Source of the DNA: Natrinema pellirubrum DSM 15624 | GTDB taxonomy: Archaea; Halobacteriota; Halobacteria; Halobacteriales; Natrialbaceae | Direction of reading: 5' to 3' | NCBI RefSeq assembly: GCF_000230735.2 | Contig: NC_019962.1 | Span: forward strand, 1,302,001-1,366,000 | DNA length: 64,000 nucleotides | In this document: positions 25,542 to 33,403 of the stretch, in pieces | Numbering within the stretch: position 1 is the stretch's first letter | How the letters are laid out: every line of letters starts with the position of its first letter | Made by a program: the position numbers and the translations under genes | Notes under the pieces: model-generated | What the model was told of the DNA's origin: nothing | Database searches by the model: none | The model's input: only the letters and a program-made list of their open reading frames with translations

Positions 25542-26311
25542 GGGCTCGTCAGCAGGTCGTCGTGGCGCTCGGCTGCCGGCTGCGCGCCGGCCCGCGTCTG
25601 GAGCCAGCCGAAGCAGGCGGCCACCAGCGCCCAGAGCGCGGCCTGACTCAGGACGGTCAGTCCACGGAACGCGGTCACCAGGTCGGCCGACAGCGCACCG
25701 GTCTCGACGATCGTCGGTGCCGCGACCGTCGTAACGACGACGAGTACGACGATCGGGACTGCGGCCACACCGACCCCAAGCGGCCGGTTCTCGGGCGACA
25801 GACGGCCGTAGCCATAGACCGACGCCGCGGCGACGACGGCCCCGACGGCCATCATTCCCGCGTAGATCGCGCTGCGAAGTGTCGGGTCGAACGCCAGTTC
25901 GGCCCCGGGCGTCGTTGGCGGCAACACCAGCCACGGGGCGACCGAGACGGTCAGGAAGCCGGCCGCGGCCAGCACGTAGGCCTTGACCCGCCCGCGGCCG
26001 GGCAGCGCCGGCTCGAGGAAGTAGAAGGCGAGCGCGAAGGCACCGCCGAGCAGGATTCCCCAGAGGACGCCGCTGCCGATGCTGACGGCCGCGGTCGTCG
26101 CCTCGCTGACCGCGTGAGCGCCTTCGCCGGCGGCATGGGCGTGTTCGCCGGCCTCGTGTGCGTGTTCACCGGCGTGGGCGTGGTCGCCGCCCTCGGCGCG
26201 CGTCTCCATATAGCCGACGAGGGGATTCGCGACTAGCGCCACGTAGGCTCCGTAGGCGATCCCCGCGATCGCCCCGGCGAGGACGCCCCGCTTGAGGTAG
26301 TCGACGAGCAT
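25538..26311 (-). CDS. cbtA: CbtA cobalt transporter subunit
   Basis: The 257-residue membrane protein has five or six hydrophobic helices (about residues 8-30, 75-98, 108-130, 145-165, 182-202 and 215-235). Between the first two is a striking histidine-rich stretch, GDHAHAGEHAHEAGEHAHAA (about residues 41-60), that should bind Co2+ or Ni2+ at the outer face. CbtA and CbtB are predicted cobalt importers of cobalamin producers. It overlaps cbtB by one base (TGATG) and the ferredoxin by four, so the operon is cbtB-cbtA-ferredoxin. Confidence 0.92.
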   Translation of the reverse strand: MLVDYLKRGVLAGAIAGIAYGAYVALVANPLVGYMETRAEGGDHAHAGEHAHEAGEHAHAAGEGAHAVSEATTAAVSIGSGVLWGILLGGAFALAFYFLEPALPGRGRVKAYVLAAAGFLTVSVAPWLVLPPTTPGAELAFDPTLRSAIYAGMMAVGAVVAAASVYGYGRLSPENRPLGVGVAAVPIVVLVVVTTVAAPTIVETGALSADLVTAFRGLTVLSQAALWALVAACFGWLQTRAGAQPAAERHDDLLTSP

Positions 26312-26496
26312 CAGTGGCAGATGACGCCGGCCGCGTGCCGGAAGTTGTGCATCGCGTCGTGAGCCAGCGGCTCCTGCAGGAACAGCAAGGCAAACGTCGC
26401 TGCCGCGACGAACGCGAAGACGGCGAGCAGTTGTCCGGTTGTGAGGTCGTCACGTGCGGTCCCGATACGATCGTGGACGGTGTCGGTCGTCGTCAT
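26311..26496 (-). CDS. cbtB: CbtB cobalt transporter small subunit
   Basis: The 61-residue protein has a single transmembrane helix (LLAVFAFVAAATFALLFL) followed by the CbtB signature HDAMHNFRHAAGVICH, whose histidines and cysteine should bind the metal. It is the first gene of the operon. A TATA-like GTTTTACA on the complement lies at 26529-26536. No cobalamin riboswitch fold was recognised in 26497-26739. Confidence 0.92.
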   Translation of the reverse strand: MTTTDTVHDRIGTARDDLTTGQLLAVFAFVAAATFALLFLQEPLAHDAMHNFRHAAGVICH

Positions 26497-26739
26497 GCAA
26501 GTCAGTTTTCCCTACTGAAACTCCGATTGTAAAACTACCGATCGTCCGCCGCCGGCACCGTATTTCTCCGCCGTCGACCGTGCGACGGAACGGAACTCAG
26601 ACCGTCACGAACGATCCGAATGAATTCGACGGATCGGGCGACTGCTGGGGAATAACGAAATCGTTTTCCTACGGCTGACGCTTGACTCGACCAACGAGAG
26701 TCATGCATATCCAACGACGGTCACCCGGAGGGAACGGCC

Positions 26740-27771
26740 GTGGCGGTTGAACGCCTGCTCGTCCCGCTGTCGGACACGGTGACCGTCCGACAGACGGTCG
26801 GTTACGCCGTCCAGTCGGGCCTCGAGCGTGCCGACTCGCTCGAGTGTCACCTGGTCGTTGCCCTTCCCTACGACGACGACGTCCCCGAGAGCGCGCGCCA
26901 GCACGAGGACGCCGACGACCTGCTGTCGCGGGCACGCAACTGGGTTCAGGAAGACGCCGGCGAGGCCGACGTGACGATCGAGACGGCGACGCTGGGCGCC
27001 GACGAGTACCTCTTCGGTCCCCGCGACTACGCGGAGATCTTCGACGCCTACGCCGCCGAGAACGACCTCGACCGAGTCGTCCTCGATCCCGAATACGAGC
27101 CCGGCGTCACCGCCCGCATCCTCCAGCCCCTCGAGCGGGAACTCGACCGGATCGGACTGGCCTACGACGAGGCACCGGTCGAGCGCTCGACCCGCCGCGG
27201 CCGACTCACGGGAAGCGAGGACTTCGACCGACTGTTCGCGACGTTTATGGTCTCCTATGGCTTCTATCTCGTCCTGGGCGATCCCACCTACTGGTTCGAT
27301 CTGGTTACCGGCGCGGCGGTCGCGGGCATCGTCGCCATCTCCCTTGCGCGAGTGACGTTTTCGGTGCCGCTGGACCGTGTCCAGTCGCCGATCCGGGTCG
27401 TCCGCTTTGCCCTCTATATCCCTTACCTGCTCTGGGAGATCGTCAAGGCGAACATCGCGGTCTCGGCCGTGATACTCCGGCCGTCGATGCCCATCGAGCC
27501 GACGCTGACGCAGGTCGACTCACGAGTCAGAAGCGGGCTACCCCTGACTGCGCTGGCCAACAGCATCACCCTCACCCCGGGCACGCTGACCGTCCGGGCC
27601 ACCGACCAGCGGCTGCTGGTCCACACGCTGATCCCCGCCGCCCGCGAGGATCTCTTCGACGGCGGCCTGGAGCGAGGGATCAGATTCGTCTTCTACGGCC
27701 GCGAGTCGGCCGCGATCCCCTCGCCGCGCGAACGCGACGACGCCGAGATCGTCGGAGGTGACGAGTTGTGA
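26740..27771 (+). CDS. mnhE: MnhE/MrpE antiporter subunit with N-terminal UspA-like domain
   Basis: The 343-residue protein combines a cytoplasmic UspA-like domain (about residues 1-145, MAVERLLVPLSDTVTVRQTV onward) with the MnhE membrane domain (about 165-310). The latter has the typical FALYIPYLLWEIVKANIAVS, ILRPSMPIEPTLTQVD and LANSITLTPGTLTV segments. It starts with GTG; a GGAGGG ribosome-binding site lies about eight bases before it. Its stop overlaps the next start (GTGA). It is the first gene of the nine-gene antiporter operon. The Usp domain is common in haloarchaeal MnhE and may sense ATP or stress. Confidence 0.93.
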   Translation: MAVERLLVPLSDTVTVRQTVGYAVQSGLERADSLECHLVVALPYDDDVPESARQHEDADDLLSRARNWVQEDAGEADVTIETATLGADEYLFGPRDYAEIFDAYAAENDLDRVVLDPEYEPGVTARILQPLERELDRIGLAYDEAPVERSTRRGRLTGSEDFDRLFATFMVSYGFYLVLGDPTYWFDLVTGAAVAGIVAISLARVTFSVPLDRVQSPIRVVRFALYIPYLLWEIVKANIAVSAVILRPSMPIEPTLTQVDSRVRSGLPLTALANSITLTPGTLTVRATDQRLLVHTLIPAAREDLFDGGLERGIRFVFYGRESAAIPSPRERDDAEIVGGDEL

Positions 27772-28049
27772 CGCCGGTCCCGCTCGAGGACGTCTTCCTC
27801 GCCGCGGCCGGCCTGTTCGTCGTGTTGGCTATCGCGATGTTCTACCGGGCGGTCGTCGGGCCGACCACGCAGGACCGACTGCTTGCAGTCAACGTCCTCG
27901 GGACGAACACGGTCGTCATCCTCGCCCTGCTGGCGGCGGGACTCGATCAGCGGTGGTTTCTCGACGTGGCGCTGATCTACGCCCTGCTGAACTTCCTGAT
28001 GTCGGTCGCCATCTCGAAGTTCACCGTCGAACGGGGTGGTGTGCTGTGA
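27768..28049 (+). CDS. mnhF: MnhF/MrpF antiporter subunit
   Basis: The 93-residue protein has three transmembrane helices and the family sequence FYRAVVGPTTQDRLLAVNVL and LDVALIYALLNFLMSVA. The acidic residue in the last helix is conserved in MrpF. The GTG start overlaps the mnhE stop, and its own stop overlaps the mnhG start, so translation is coupled. Confidence 0.93.
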   Translation: MTPVPLEDVFLAAAGLFVVLAIAMFYRAVVGPTTQDRLLAVNVLGTNTVVILALLAAGLDQRWFLDVALIYALLNFLMSVAISKFTVERGGVL

Positions 28050-28429
28050 TCGAACCGACCCCGCTGCAGGTAACCCTCGAGACGGTCCGGTTCTGGGCGA
28101 TCGTCGTCCTGCTGGGACTGGGCGTGTTCTTCACGCTCGTCTCGACGATCGGCGTCCTCCGACTGCCGGACATCTACGCGCGGGCCCACACCGCCTCCCA
28201 GACGGACACGCTCGGGGCGGGCTTTGCCCTGGCCGGCGTCGCCCTGGCCTTCGGCTGGCAGCACGCGGCGGTCTATACCGTCTTGTTGCTGTTTTTCGTG
28301 TTCATCACGAACCCGACGGCCGCCCACGCGATCGCACGATCGGCAGCCGAGACCGGCGTCGAACCGATCCTCGCGGAGGAAGGCGAAACGGACGATGCGA
28401 CCGCCGAAACGGAGGGTGAGAATCGATGA
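28046..28429 (+). CDS. mnhG: MnhG/MrpG antiporter subunit
   Basis: The 127-residue protein has three transmembrane helices. FTLVSTIGVLRLPDIYARAH and ASQTDTLGAGFAL are the MnhG signature, and an acidic C-terminal tail follows residue 95. It uses a GTG start that overlaps the mnhF stop. A long frame extension upstream is shadow sequence. Confidence 0.93.
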   Translation: MIEPTPLQVTLETVRFWAIVVLLGLGVFFTLVSTIGVLRLPDIYARAHTASQTDTLGAGFALAGVALAFGWQHAAVYTVLLLFFVFITNPTAAHAIARSAAETGVEPILAEEGETDDATAETEGENR

Positions 28430-28965
28430 GCCTCTTCGTCTACTCGCTCGTCGCGTTCGTCCTCGCGACGGCGGTGGCGACGGCGCTGTTTCGCGACGTG
28501 TTGTCCACGATTATCGTCTTCGGGGCCTACAGCCTCGGGATGGCGATCATCTATACGTTCCTGCTTGCCCCCGACGTGGCGATGACCGAGGCCGCGATCG
28601 GTGCCGGCGTCACGACGCTGTTGCTCTTACTGACGATCGCGCGCACGACCCGACCCACGACCGACCGGCTCAGAGAGCGGATCCACGTCCCGGCGGTCGT
28701 CGTCGTCGGCGCGTTCGTCCTCCTGCTGTGTACCGCGGTCCTGCCGGAGATGTACGCGGTCGGCAGCACGGAGACGCCGGTCTGGTCGAACCCCGAAGTG
28801 ACCCAACACTACATCACGGAGACGTACCACCAGACTGGCGTCGAGAACGCCGTCACCGCCGTCCTCGCGGCGTATCGTGGGTTCGACACCTTCGGCGAGG
28901 CGGTCGTCGTCTTCGCCGCCGGCGTCTCGACGCTGCTCGTCTTGAAACGCGAGGTGTTCGCCTGA
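28426..28965 (+). CDS. DUF4040/MbhD-type subunit (MrpA C-terminal part)
   Basis: The 179-residue protein holds a DUF4040-like membrane domain (FRDVLSTIIVFGAYSLGMAI, LAPDVAMTEAAIGAGVTTLL). This corresponds to the part of MrpA after its ND5-like domain and to MbhD of membrane hydrogenases. A second segment (AVLAAYRGFDTFGEAVVVFA) matches the MbhE-like end. In bacteria these are fused to MrpA; here they form a separate protein. It overlaps mnhG by four bases and touches mnhB. Confidence 0.9.
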   Translation: MSLFVYSLVAFVLATAVATALFRDVLSTIIVFGAYSLGMAIIYTFLLAPDVAMTEAAIGAGVTTLLLLLTIARTTRPTTDRLRERIHVPAVVVVGAFVLLLCTAVLPEMYAVGSTETPVWSNPEVTQHYITETYHQTGVENAVTAVLAAYRGFDTFGEAVVVFAAGVSTLLVLKREVFA

Positions 28966-29496
28966 ATGTCCGACTACGACGATACCTACACCGAGAGTCA
29001 GGTGATCATGACCGCCGTCAAGATCATTGCACCGTTTACGCTCACCTACGGGCTGTTCATGACCTTCCACGGGGGCGACGCCCCCGGCGGCGGCTTCCAA
29101 GGGGGGACTGTCGTCGGCGTCACCGTCCTCATGCTCGCTTTCGCCTTCGGGATCGAACCGACCCGGCAGTGGCTCAGAAATTCCTTCATTACGGGTCTCG
29201 TCACCGGCGGCGTCGTCATCTTCGGCGCGATCGGGCTGGGGATGATCGCGCTCGGCGGGGAGTTCCTCGAGTTCTACAAGCTCAAGGAGGTCTTCCATAT
29301 CAAGCCCAAGTGGGGGCTCGAGGCCGTCGAGATCGGCGGCATCTCGCTGATCGTCTCGGGGGTCATCATCAGCCTCTTCTTCACGATGGCCGCGGGCTTT
29401 ACGCCCGACCGGCCCAGCGGCACCGGTGGCGTCAGCGGCGTCGACGTCGACGACGCGCCGGACGCGGCCGAGCCGGAGGTGAGCGACGATGATTGA
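28966..29496 (+). CDS. mnhB: MnhB/MrpB antiporter subunit
   Basis: The 176-residue protein has four transmembrane helices and the signature FHGGDAPGGGFQGGTVVGVT followed by the long acidic tail DVDDAPDAAEPEVSDDD. MnhB-type subunits help form the ion path between the large proton-pumping subunits. Its end overlaps mnhC by eight bases. Confidence 0.93.
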   Translation: MSDYDDTYTESQVIMTAVKIIAPFTLTYGLFMTFHGGDAPGGGFQGGTVVGVTVLMLAFAFGIEPTRQWLRNSFITGLVTGGVVIFGAIGLGMIALGGEFLEFYKLKEVFHIKPKWGLEAVEIGGISLIVSGVIISLFFTMAAGFTPDRPSGTGGVSGVDVDDAPDAAEPEVSDDD

Positions 29497-29866
29497 GCTG
29501 CTGACGAGTCACTACCTCTACGTCCTGACGTTCGTCCTGCTCGGACTGGGGATCTACATGGTGATCGCCAGCGAGAACCTCGTGAAGAAGCTGATCGGGG
29601 TGAACCTGTTTCAGACGGCCATCTTCCTGTTTTTCGTCGCGATGGCCTACATCGATGTCGACGGGGCCTCGGCACCGATCGTCCCCCACGAGGGCACGCC
29701 GGGCGAGGTCATGGTCGCGAGCCCGCTACCGCAGGTCATCGTCCTGACCGCCATCGTCGTCGGCATCGCGCTGACCGCCGTCGGGCTGGCGCTGATCATC
29801 CGCATCTATTCGGAGTACGGGACGCTCCGCGAGGACACCCTCCGGGAGGTGCGTGCCGATGAGTAG
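29489..29866 (+). CDS. mnhC: MnhC/MrpC antiporter subunit (NuoK-like)
   Basis: The 125-residue protein resembles NuoK. It has three helices with LGIYMVIASENLVKKLIGVN, NLFQTAIFLFFVAMAYIDVD and PLPQVIVLTAIVVGIALTAV. The conserved glutamate in helix one and the QVIVLTAIVVG segment are those of MrpC. The end overlaps the next start. Confidence 0.93.
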   Translation: MIELLTSHYLYVLTFVLLGLGIYMVIASENLVKKLIGVNLFQTAIFLFFVAMAYIDVDGASAPIVPHEGTPGEVMVASPLPQVIVLTAIVVGIALTAVGLALIIRIYSEYGTLREDTLREVRADE

Positions 29867-31484
29867 CATCGACCTGCTGCCGCCGCTGCTGATCGCCGCT
29901 CCCATTCTGGCGGCGACGCTGCCGATCGCGCTCGGGCTGTGGTTCGACCGGACCGGCTGGTCGGTCGCCGCAGCAACGACCAGCGGCCTGTTCGTCGGGG
30001 CCGTCGTCCTCGCGAACGCCGTCTACACCAACGGAGACGTGAGCCACCGGCTCGGCGGCTACCCCCGTACCTACGGGATCGAACTCGTCGCCGACGAGTT
30101 CTCGATGCTGATCGTCCTGCTCGTGACTGCGGTCGCGACCGGCGTCCTCGCGTACACGCGCCGGGGCGGCCCGCGCGGGAACACGTTTTACACCGCCTAC
30201 CTGCTGTTGACCGCCGGCCTGCTCGGCATCTCGCTGACTGGCGACGTGTTCAACCTGTTCGTCTTCCTCGAGATCACGAGCATCGCGACCTACGCCCTGG
30301 TCGCCAGCGGTGACGGCCCCGAGGCGGCGGTCGCGGCCCTGAAGTACCTGATCCTGGGGACCGTCGCCGCCTCGATGTACCTGATCGGGGTTGCGTTCGT
30401 CTTCATGGCAACGGGGACGCTCAACATGGTCGAACTCGCCGGCGCCATCCCCGAGGCCAACACCACCCTGATCCGGGCCGGGATCGCGTTCATGATCGTC
30501 GGCTTCGCCGTCAAGGTCGCCCAGTGGCCGCTGCACACGTGGCAGCCAAGCGCCTACCAGCGGGCCCCCGACGGCGTGACGCCGCTGATCGCGGCGCTCG
30601 TCTCGACGGCCTCCGCGTACGCGTTCGGCCGCATCATCGTCACCGTCCTCGGGGTCGAGTACCTCGCGGGCACGCCGAACGTGGCTCCGATCGTCCTGAC
30701 GATCGGTTGCGTGAGCGTCCTCGCCGGCACCGTGCTGGCGGTGATCCAGACCGAGGTCAAGCGGATGCTCGCCTACTCGTCGGTCTCGCAGTTCGGACTG
30801 GTACTCGCCGCCTACGGCGTCGTCATCGCCGGCGAGTCCGAAACCGCGCTGATCGGTGCCGCCATCCACCTCGTCGGACACGGCGTGTTGAAAGCCGGCC
30901 TCTTCCTTGCTGCCGCACTCGTCGCGACGAGCTACGGCGCACGCACTGTCGACGAATACGCCGGCCTCGCTAAACGCCGGCCGTTCGTCGCCGGCTCCAT
31001 GGCCGTCCTCCTGCTGGCGCTAGTCGGCGTCCCGCCGGGCGTCGGCTTCGTCGGCAAGTGGTACATCGCCTTGGGCGCCGTCGAATCACAGCTCTGGCCA
31101 GTCGCAGCCGTGATCTTCCTCAGCACCATGCTCACCCTCGCCTACGCCGCTCGCCTGCTCGAGAAGATGTACTTCACGCCGTCGGCACCCGCCGACGCGA
31201 GTCGTCCGGGGCCGGCCGCGACCGACGGCGGAACGGCCGACACCGACGCCGCGGCCGCGACCGACGGCGGAACGGCCGACACCGACGCCGCGGCCGCGAC
31301 CGACGGCGGAACGGCCGACACCGACGCCGCGGCCGCGATCCGCGGCGCGGGGGCGGCTGATCCCGTCTCGATCGGCATGGTCGCCGTCGTCGTGATCGCC
31401 GCCGTCGTCGCCGTCGCGCTCGGCTTCGCCGGCGGCACGATCGCCGACCTGCTCGAGCCGTTCCTCACGGAGGTGTTCAACTGA
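29859..31484 (+). CDS. MnhD-type ND4/ND5-like proton-translocating subunit (1 of 3)
   Basis: The 541-residue protein has about 14 transmembrane helices. NLFVFLEITSIATYALVASG carries the helix-5 glutamate; AALKYLILGTVAASMYLIGV and AQWPLHTWQPSAYQRAPDG are typical Mrp/complex I antiporter motifs. The ATG at 29859 overlaps mnhC by eight bases; a GTG six bases earlier is possible. A cytoplasmic or external loop before the last helix holds three exact copies of a 13-residue Thr/Asp/Ala repeat. It is probably MnhD. Confidence 0.92.
   Translation: MSSIDLLPPLLIAAPILAATLPIALGLWFDRTGWSVAAATTSGLFVGAVVLANAVYTNGDVSHRLGGYPRTYGIELVADEFSMLIVLLVTAVATGVLAYTRRGGPRGNTFYTAYLLLTAGLLGISLTGDVFNLFVFLEITSIATYALVASGDGPEAAVAALKYLILGTVAASMYLIGVAFVFMATGTLNMVELAGAIPEANTTLIRAGIAFMIVGFAVKVAQWPLHTWQPSAYQRAPDGVTPLIAALVSTASAYAFGRIIVTVLGVEYLAGTPNVAPIVLTIGCVSVLAGTVLAVIQTEVKRMLAYSSVSQFGLVLAAYGVVIAGESETALIGAAIHLVGHGVLKAGLFLAAALVATSYGARTVDEYAGLAKRRPFVAGSMAVLLLALVGVPPGVGFVGKWYIALGAVESQLWPVAAVIFLSTMLTLAYAARLLEKMYFTPSAPADASRPGPAATDGGTADTDAAAATDGGTADTDAAAATDGGTADTDAAAAIRGAGAADPVSIGMVAVVVIAAVVAVALGFAGGTIADLLEPFLTEVFN
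31218..31334 (+). repeat. Three exact 39-base tandem repeats in the first ND5-like gene
   Basis: The units 31218-31256, 31257-31295 and 31296-31334 are identical and encode ATDGGTADTDAAA three times in frame. They lie between the 13th and last transmembrane helices. Perfect identity means recent expansion. Confidence 0.95.
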
Positions 31485-33403
31485 TGGTCGCAGACATCCG
31501 CCCGCTTGCGGCCGTCCTCGTCTCGGTGGTCGCGATCGTCCTGATCGTTGCGTCGCATCGCCGGCCGAACCTCCGCGAAGGGTGGTCCGTCCTAGCCGCC
31601 CTCGCGAAGTTCGCCATCGTCGCGAGCATGCTCCCCGCGGTCATGGACGGGACCGTCTTCCGGTGGAGCCTCGCCGACTCGACTGGTGTCGAGTTCCTCG
31701 CAGGGCTGGACTTCGCCCTGCGAGCCGACCCGCTGGGGATCTTCTTCGCCCTACTGGCGAGTTTCCTCTGGATCTTTACCTCCTTTTACGCGGCGGGCTA
31801 CATGCGCGGGCTCGACGAACACTCCCAGACGCGCTTTTTCGCTTCCTTCGCCGCCAGCCTCTCGGCAGCGGTCGGGATCGCCTTCGCCGCGAACCTGGTG
31901 ACGATCTTCGTCTTTTACGAACTCCTGTCGCTGGTGACCTACCCGCTGGTCGCCCACAACGAGGACAGCGAGGCCCGCATCGCCGGCCGGAAGTACCTCA
32001 CCTACACGTTCTTCGGTGGCGGGGTCTTCCTGCTCGCCGGCACCGTCATGATCTACTGGCTGACGAGTCTCGTCGGCGAGCCGACGCTGGCCTTCGAGGC
32101 CGGCGGGATGGAGGCGCTGGCTGCGGCGGCACAGGCTGAGCCGGTCTACGCACAGGCCGCTTTCTTCCTCCTGATCGCCGGCTTCGGCGTTAAGGCTGCG
32201 CTGATGCCGCTTCACTCCTGGCTCGCGGATGCGATGGTCGCGCCGACGCCCGTCTCCGGGCTGCTCCACGCCGTCGCGGTCGTCAAGTCCGGCGCGTTCG
32301 GCATCGCTCGAGTCATCCTCGAGGTCTACGGGCCGGGACTCATTTACGATCTCCCGCTCGATGTCCCGGGAATCGGCGAAATCGGGCTCAACATCCCCGT
32401 CGCCATCGTCGCCGCGTTCACGCTGACTGCGGCCAGCATCATCGCGATGCGGAAGGACCACCTCAAGCGCCGGCTGGCCTACTCGACGACGGCCCAACTC
32501 TCGTATATCGTCCTCGGACTCTCCTTGCTGCACCCCTATACCGTGGTTGGGGCCCTGTTCCATATTCCCGCCCACGCGTTCGCGAAGCTGACGCTGTTCT
32601 TCTGTGCTGGGGCGATCCACGTCGAGACCCACACGGACTACATCAGTGAAATGGCAGGGATCGGCAAACGGATGCCGCTGACGATGGCGGCGTTCACGAT
32701 CGGCGCGGCCGGCATGGCCGGGCTCCCGCCGGTCGCCGGCTTCGTCAGCAAGTTCTACATGTTGATCGGCAGCGCGGACGTCGGCGGGAGCTACTGGCTC
32801 TTTGCCGGCGCACTGTTGCTCTCGGCGGTGCTTAACGTCGGCTACTTCTGGCCGGTCGTCTACACCGCCTTCTTCGAGAGCGAGGACAGCCACGACGCCA
32901 AGCCGCTGCTCGAGTTCCCGGCCGGCGGGCTGGTTCAGTCCTACCGCACCGAGGGGGACGACGTCGCCGCCGACGGCGGTCGGCCGACCGACGGCGAGGC
33001 CGATGCGCCTGCCGGCGACGCGGACGCGACCGAGACGGAACACGCCGCCGCAGCCGACGACGGCGACTACGAGTACGCCGTCGACGAGTACCCGAGCGAT
33101 GCCGACGTCCCCGTGGGCGGGCAAGTCAGTGCCGTCGACCACCACGGCAACCACGACGACCACCTCACCGGCGGGCCGCCGGCCGACGTCTGGCAGCGCC
33201 GCTCGCCGTTTACCGAAAGCACGTGGCTCATGCTCGCGCCCATCGCTGTCATCGCGACGGGCGCGATCGTCCTCGGAGTCGGTCCCGACTACGCGGTCTT
33301 CCTCGAGCTGGCGACGCGGATCGTCGAGGAGGTCTTCGGAATGCCCTTCGAGGAACTGGGGACCGTCCCCTTTGACGAACTCATGACGGAGGTGAACAAC
33401 TGA
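31484..33403 (+). CDS. ND5/MrpA-like proton-translocating subunit (2 of 3)
   Basis: The 639-residue protein has about 14 helices. IFVFYELLSLVTYPLVAHNE has the helix-5 glutamate and MPLHSWLADAMVAPTPVSGL is the MrpA/NuoL-type segment. LKRRLAYSTTAQLSYIVLGL follows. A long acidic and histidine-containing linker (about residues 465-570, ending NHDDHLTGGPPADVWQRRSP) separates helix 13 from the last helix. It begins by TGATG overlap with the preceding gene and ends with the same overlap. Confidence 0.92.
   Translation: MVADIRPLAAVLVSVVAIVLIVASHRRPNLREGWSVLAALAKFAIVASMLPAVMDGTVFRWSLADSTGVEFLAGLDFALRADPLGIFFALLASFLWIFTSFYAAGYMRGLDEHSQTRFFASFAASLSAAVGIAFAANLVTIFVFYELLSLVTYPLVAHNEDSEARIAGRKYLTYTFFGGGVFLLAGTVMIYWLTSLVGEPTLAFEAGGMEALAAAAQAEPVYAQAAFFLLIAGFGVKAALMPLHSWLADAMVAPTPVSGLLHAVAVVKSGAFGIARVILEVYGPGLIYDLPLDVPGIGEIGLNIPVAIVAAFTLTAASIIAMRKDHLKRRLAYSTTAQLSYIVLGLSLLHPYTVVGALFHIPAHAFAKLTLFFCAGAIHVETHTDYISEMAGIGKRMPLTMAAFTIGAAGMAGLPPVAGFVSKFYMLIGSADVGGSYWLFAGALLLSAVLNVGYFWPVVYTAFFESEDSHDAKPLLEFPAGGLVQSYRTEGDDVAADGGRPTDGEADAPAGDADATETEHAAAADDGDYEYAVDEYPSDADVPVGGQVSAVDHHGNHDDHLTGGPPADVWQRRSPFTESTWLMLAPIAVIATGAIVLGVGPDYAVFLELATRIVEEVFGMPFEELGTVPFDELMTEVNN

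Noticed and set aside
26497-26739. Possible cobalamin riboswitch before cbtB
   Set aside because: I found no B12-box-like core or plausible fold; only a TATA-like sequence and short repeats (CGATCCG at 26612 with CGGATCG at 26630).
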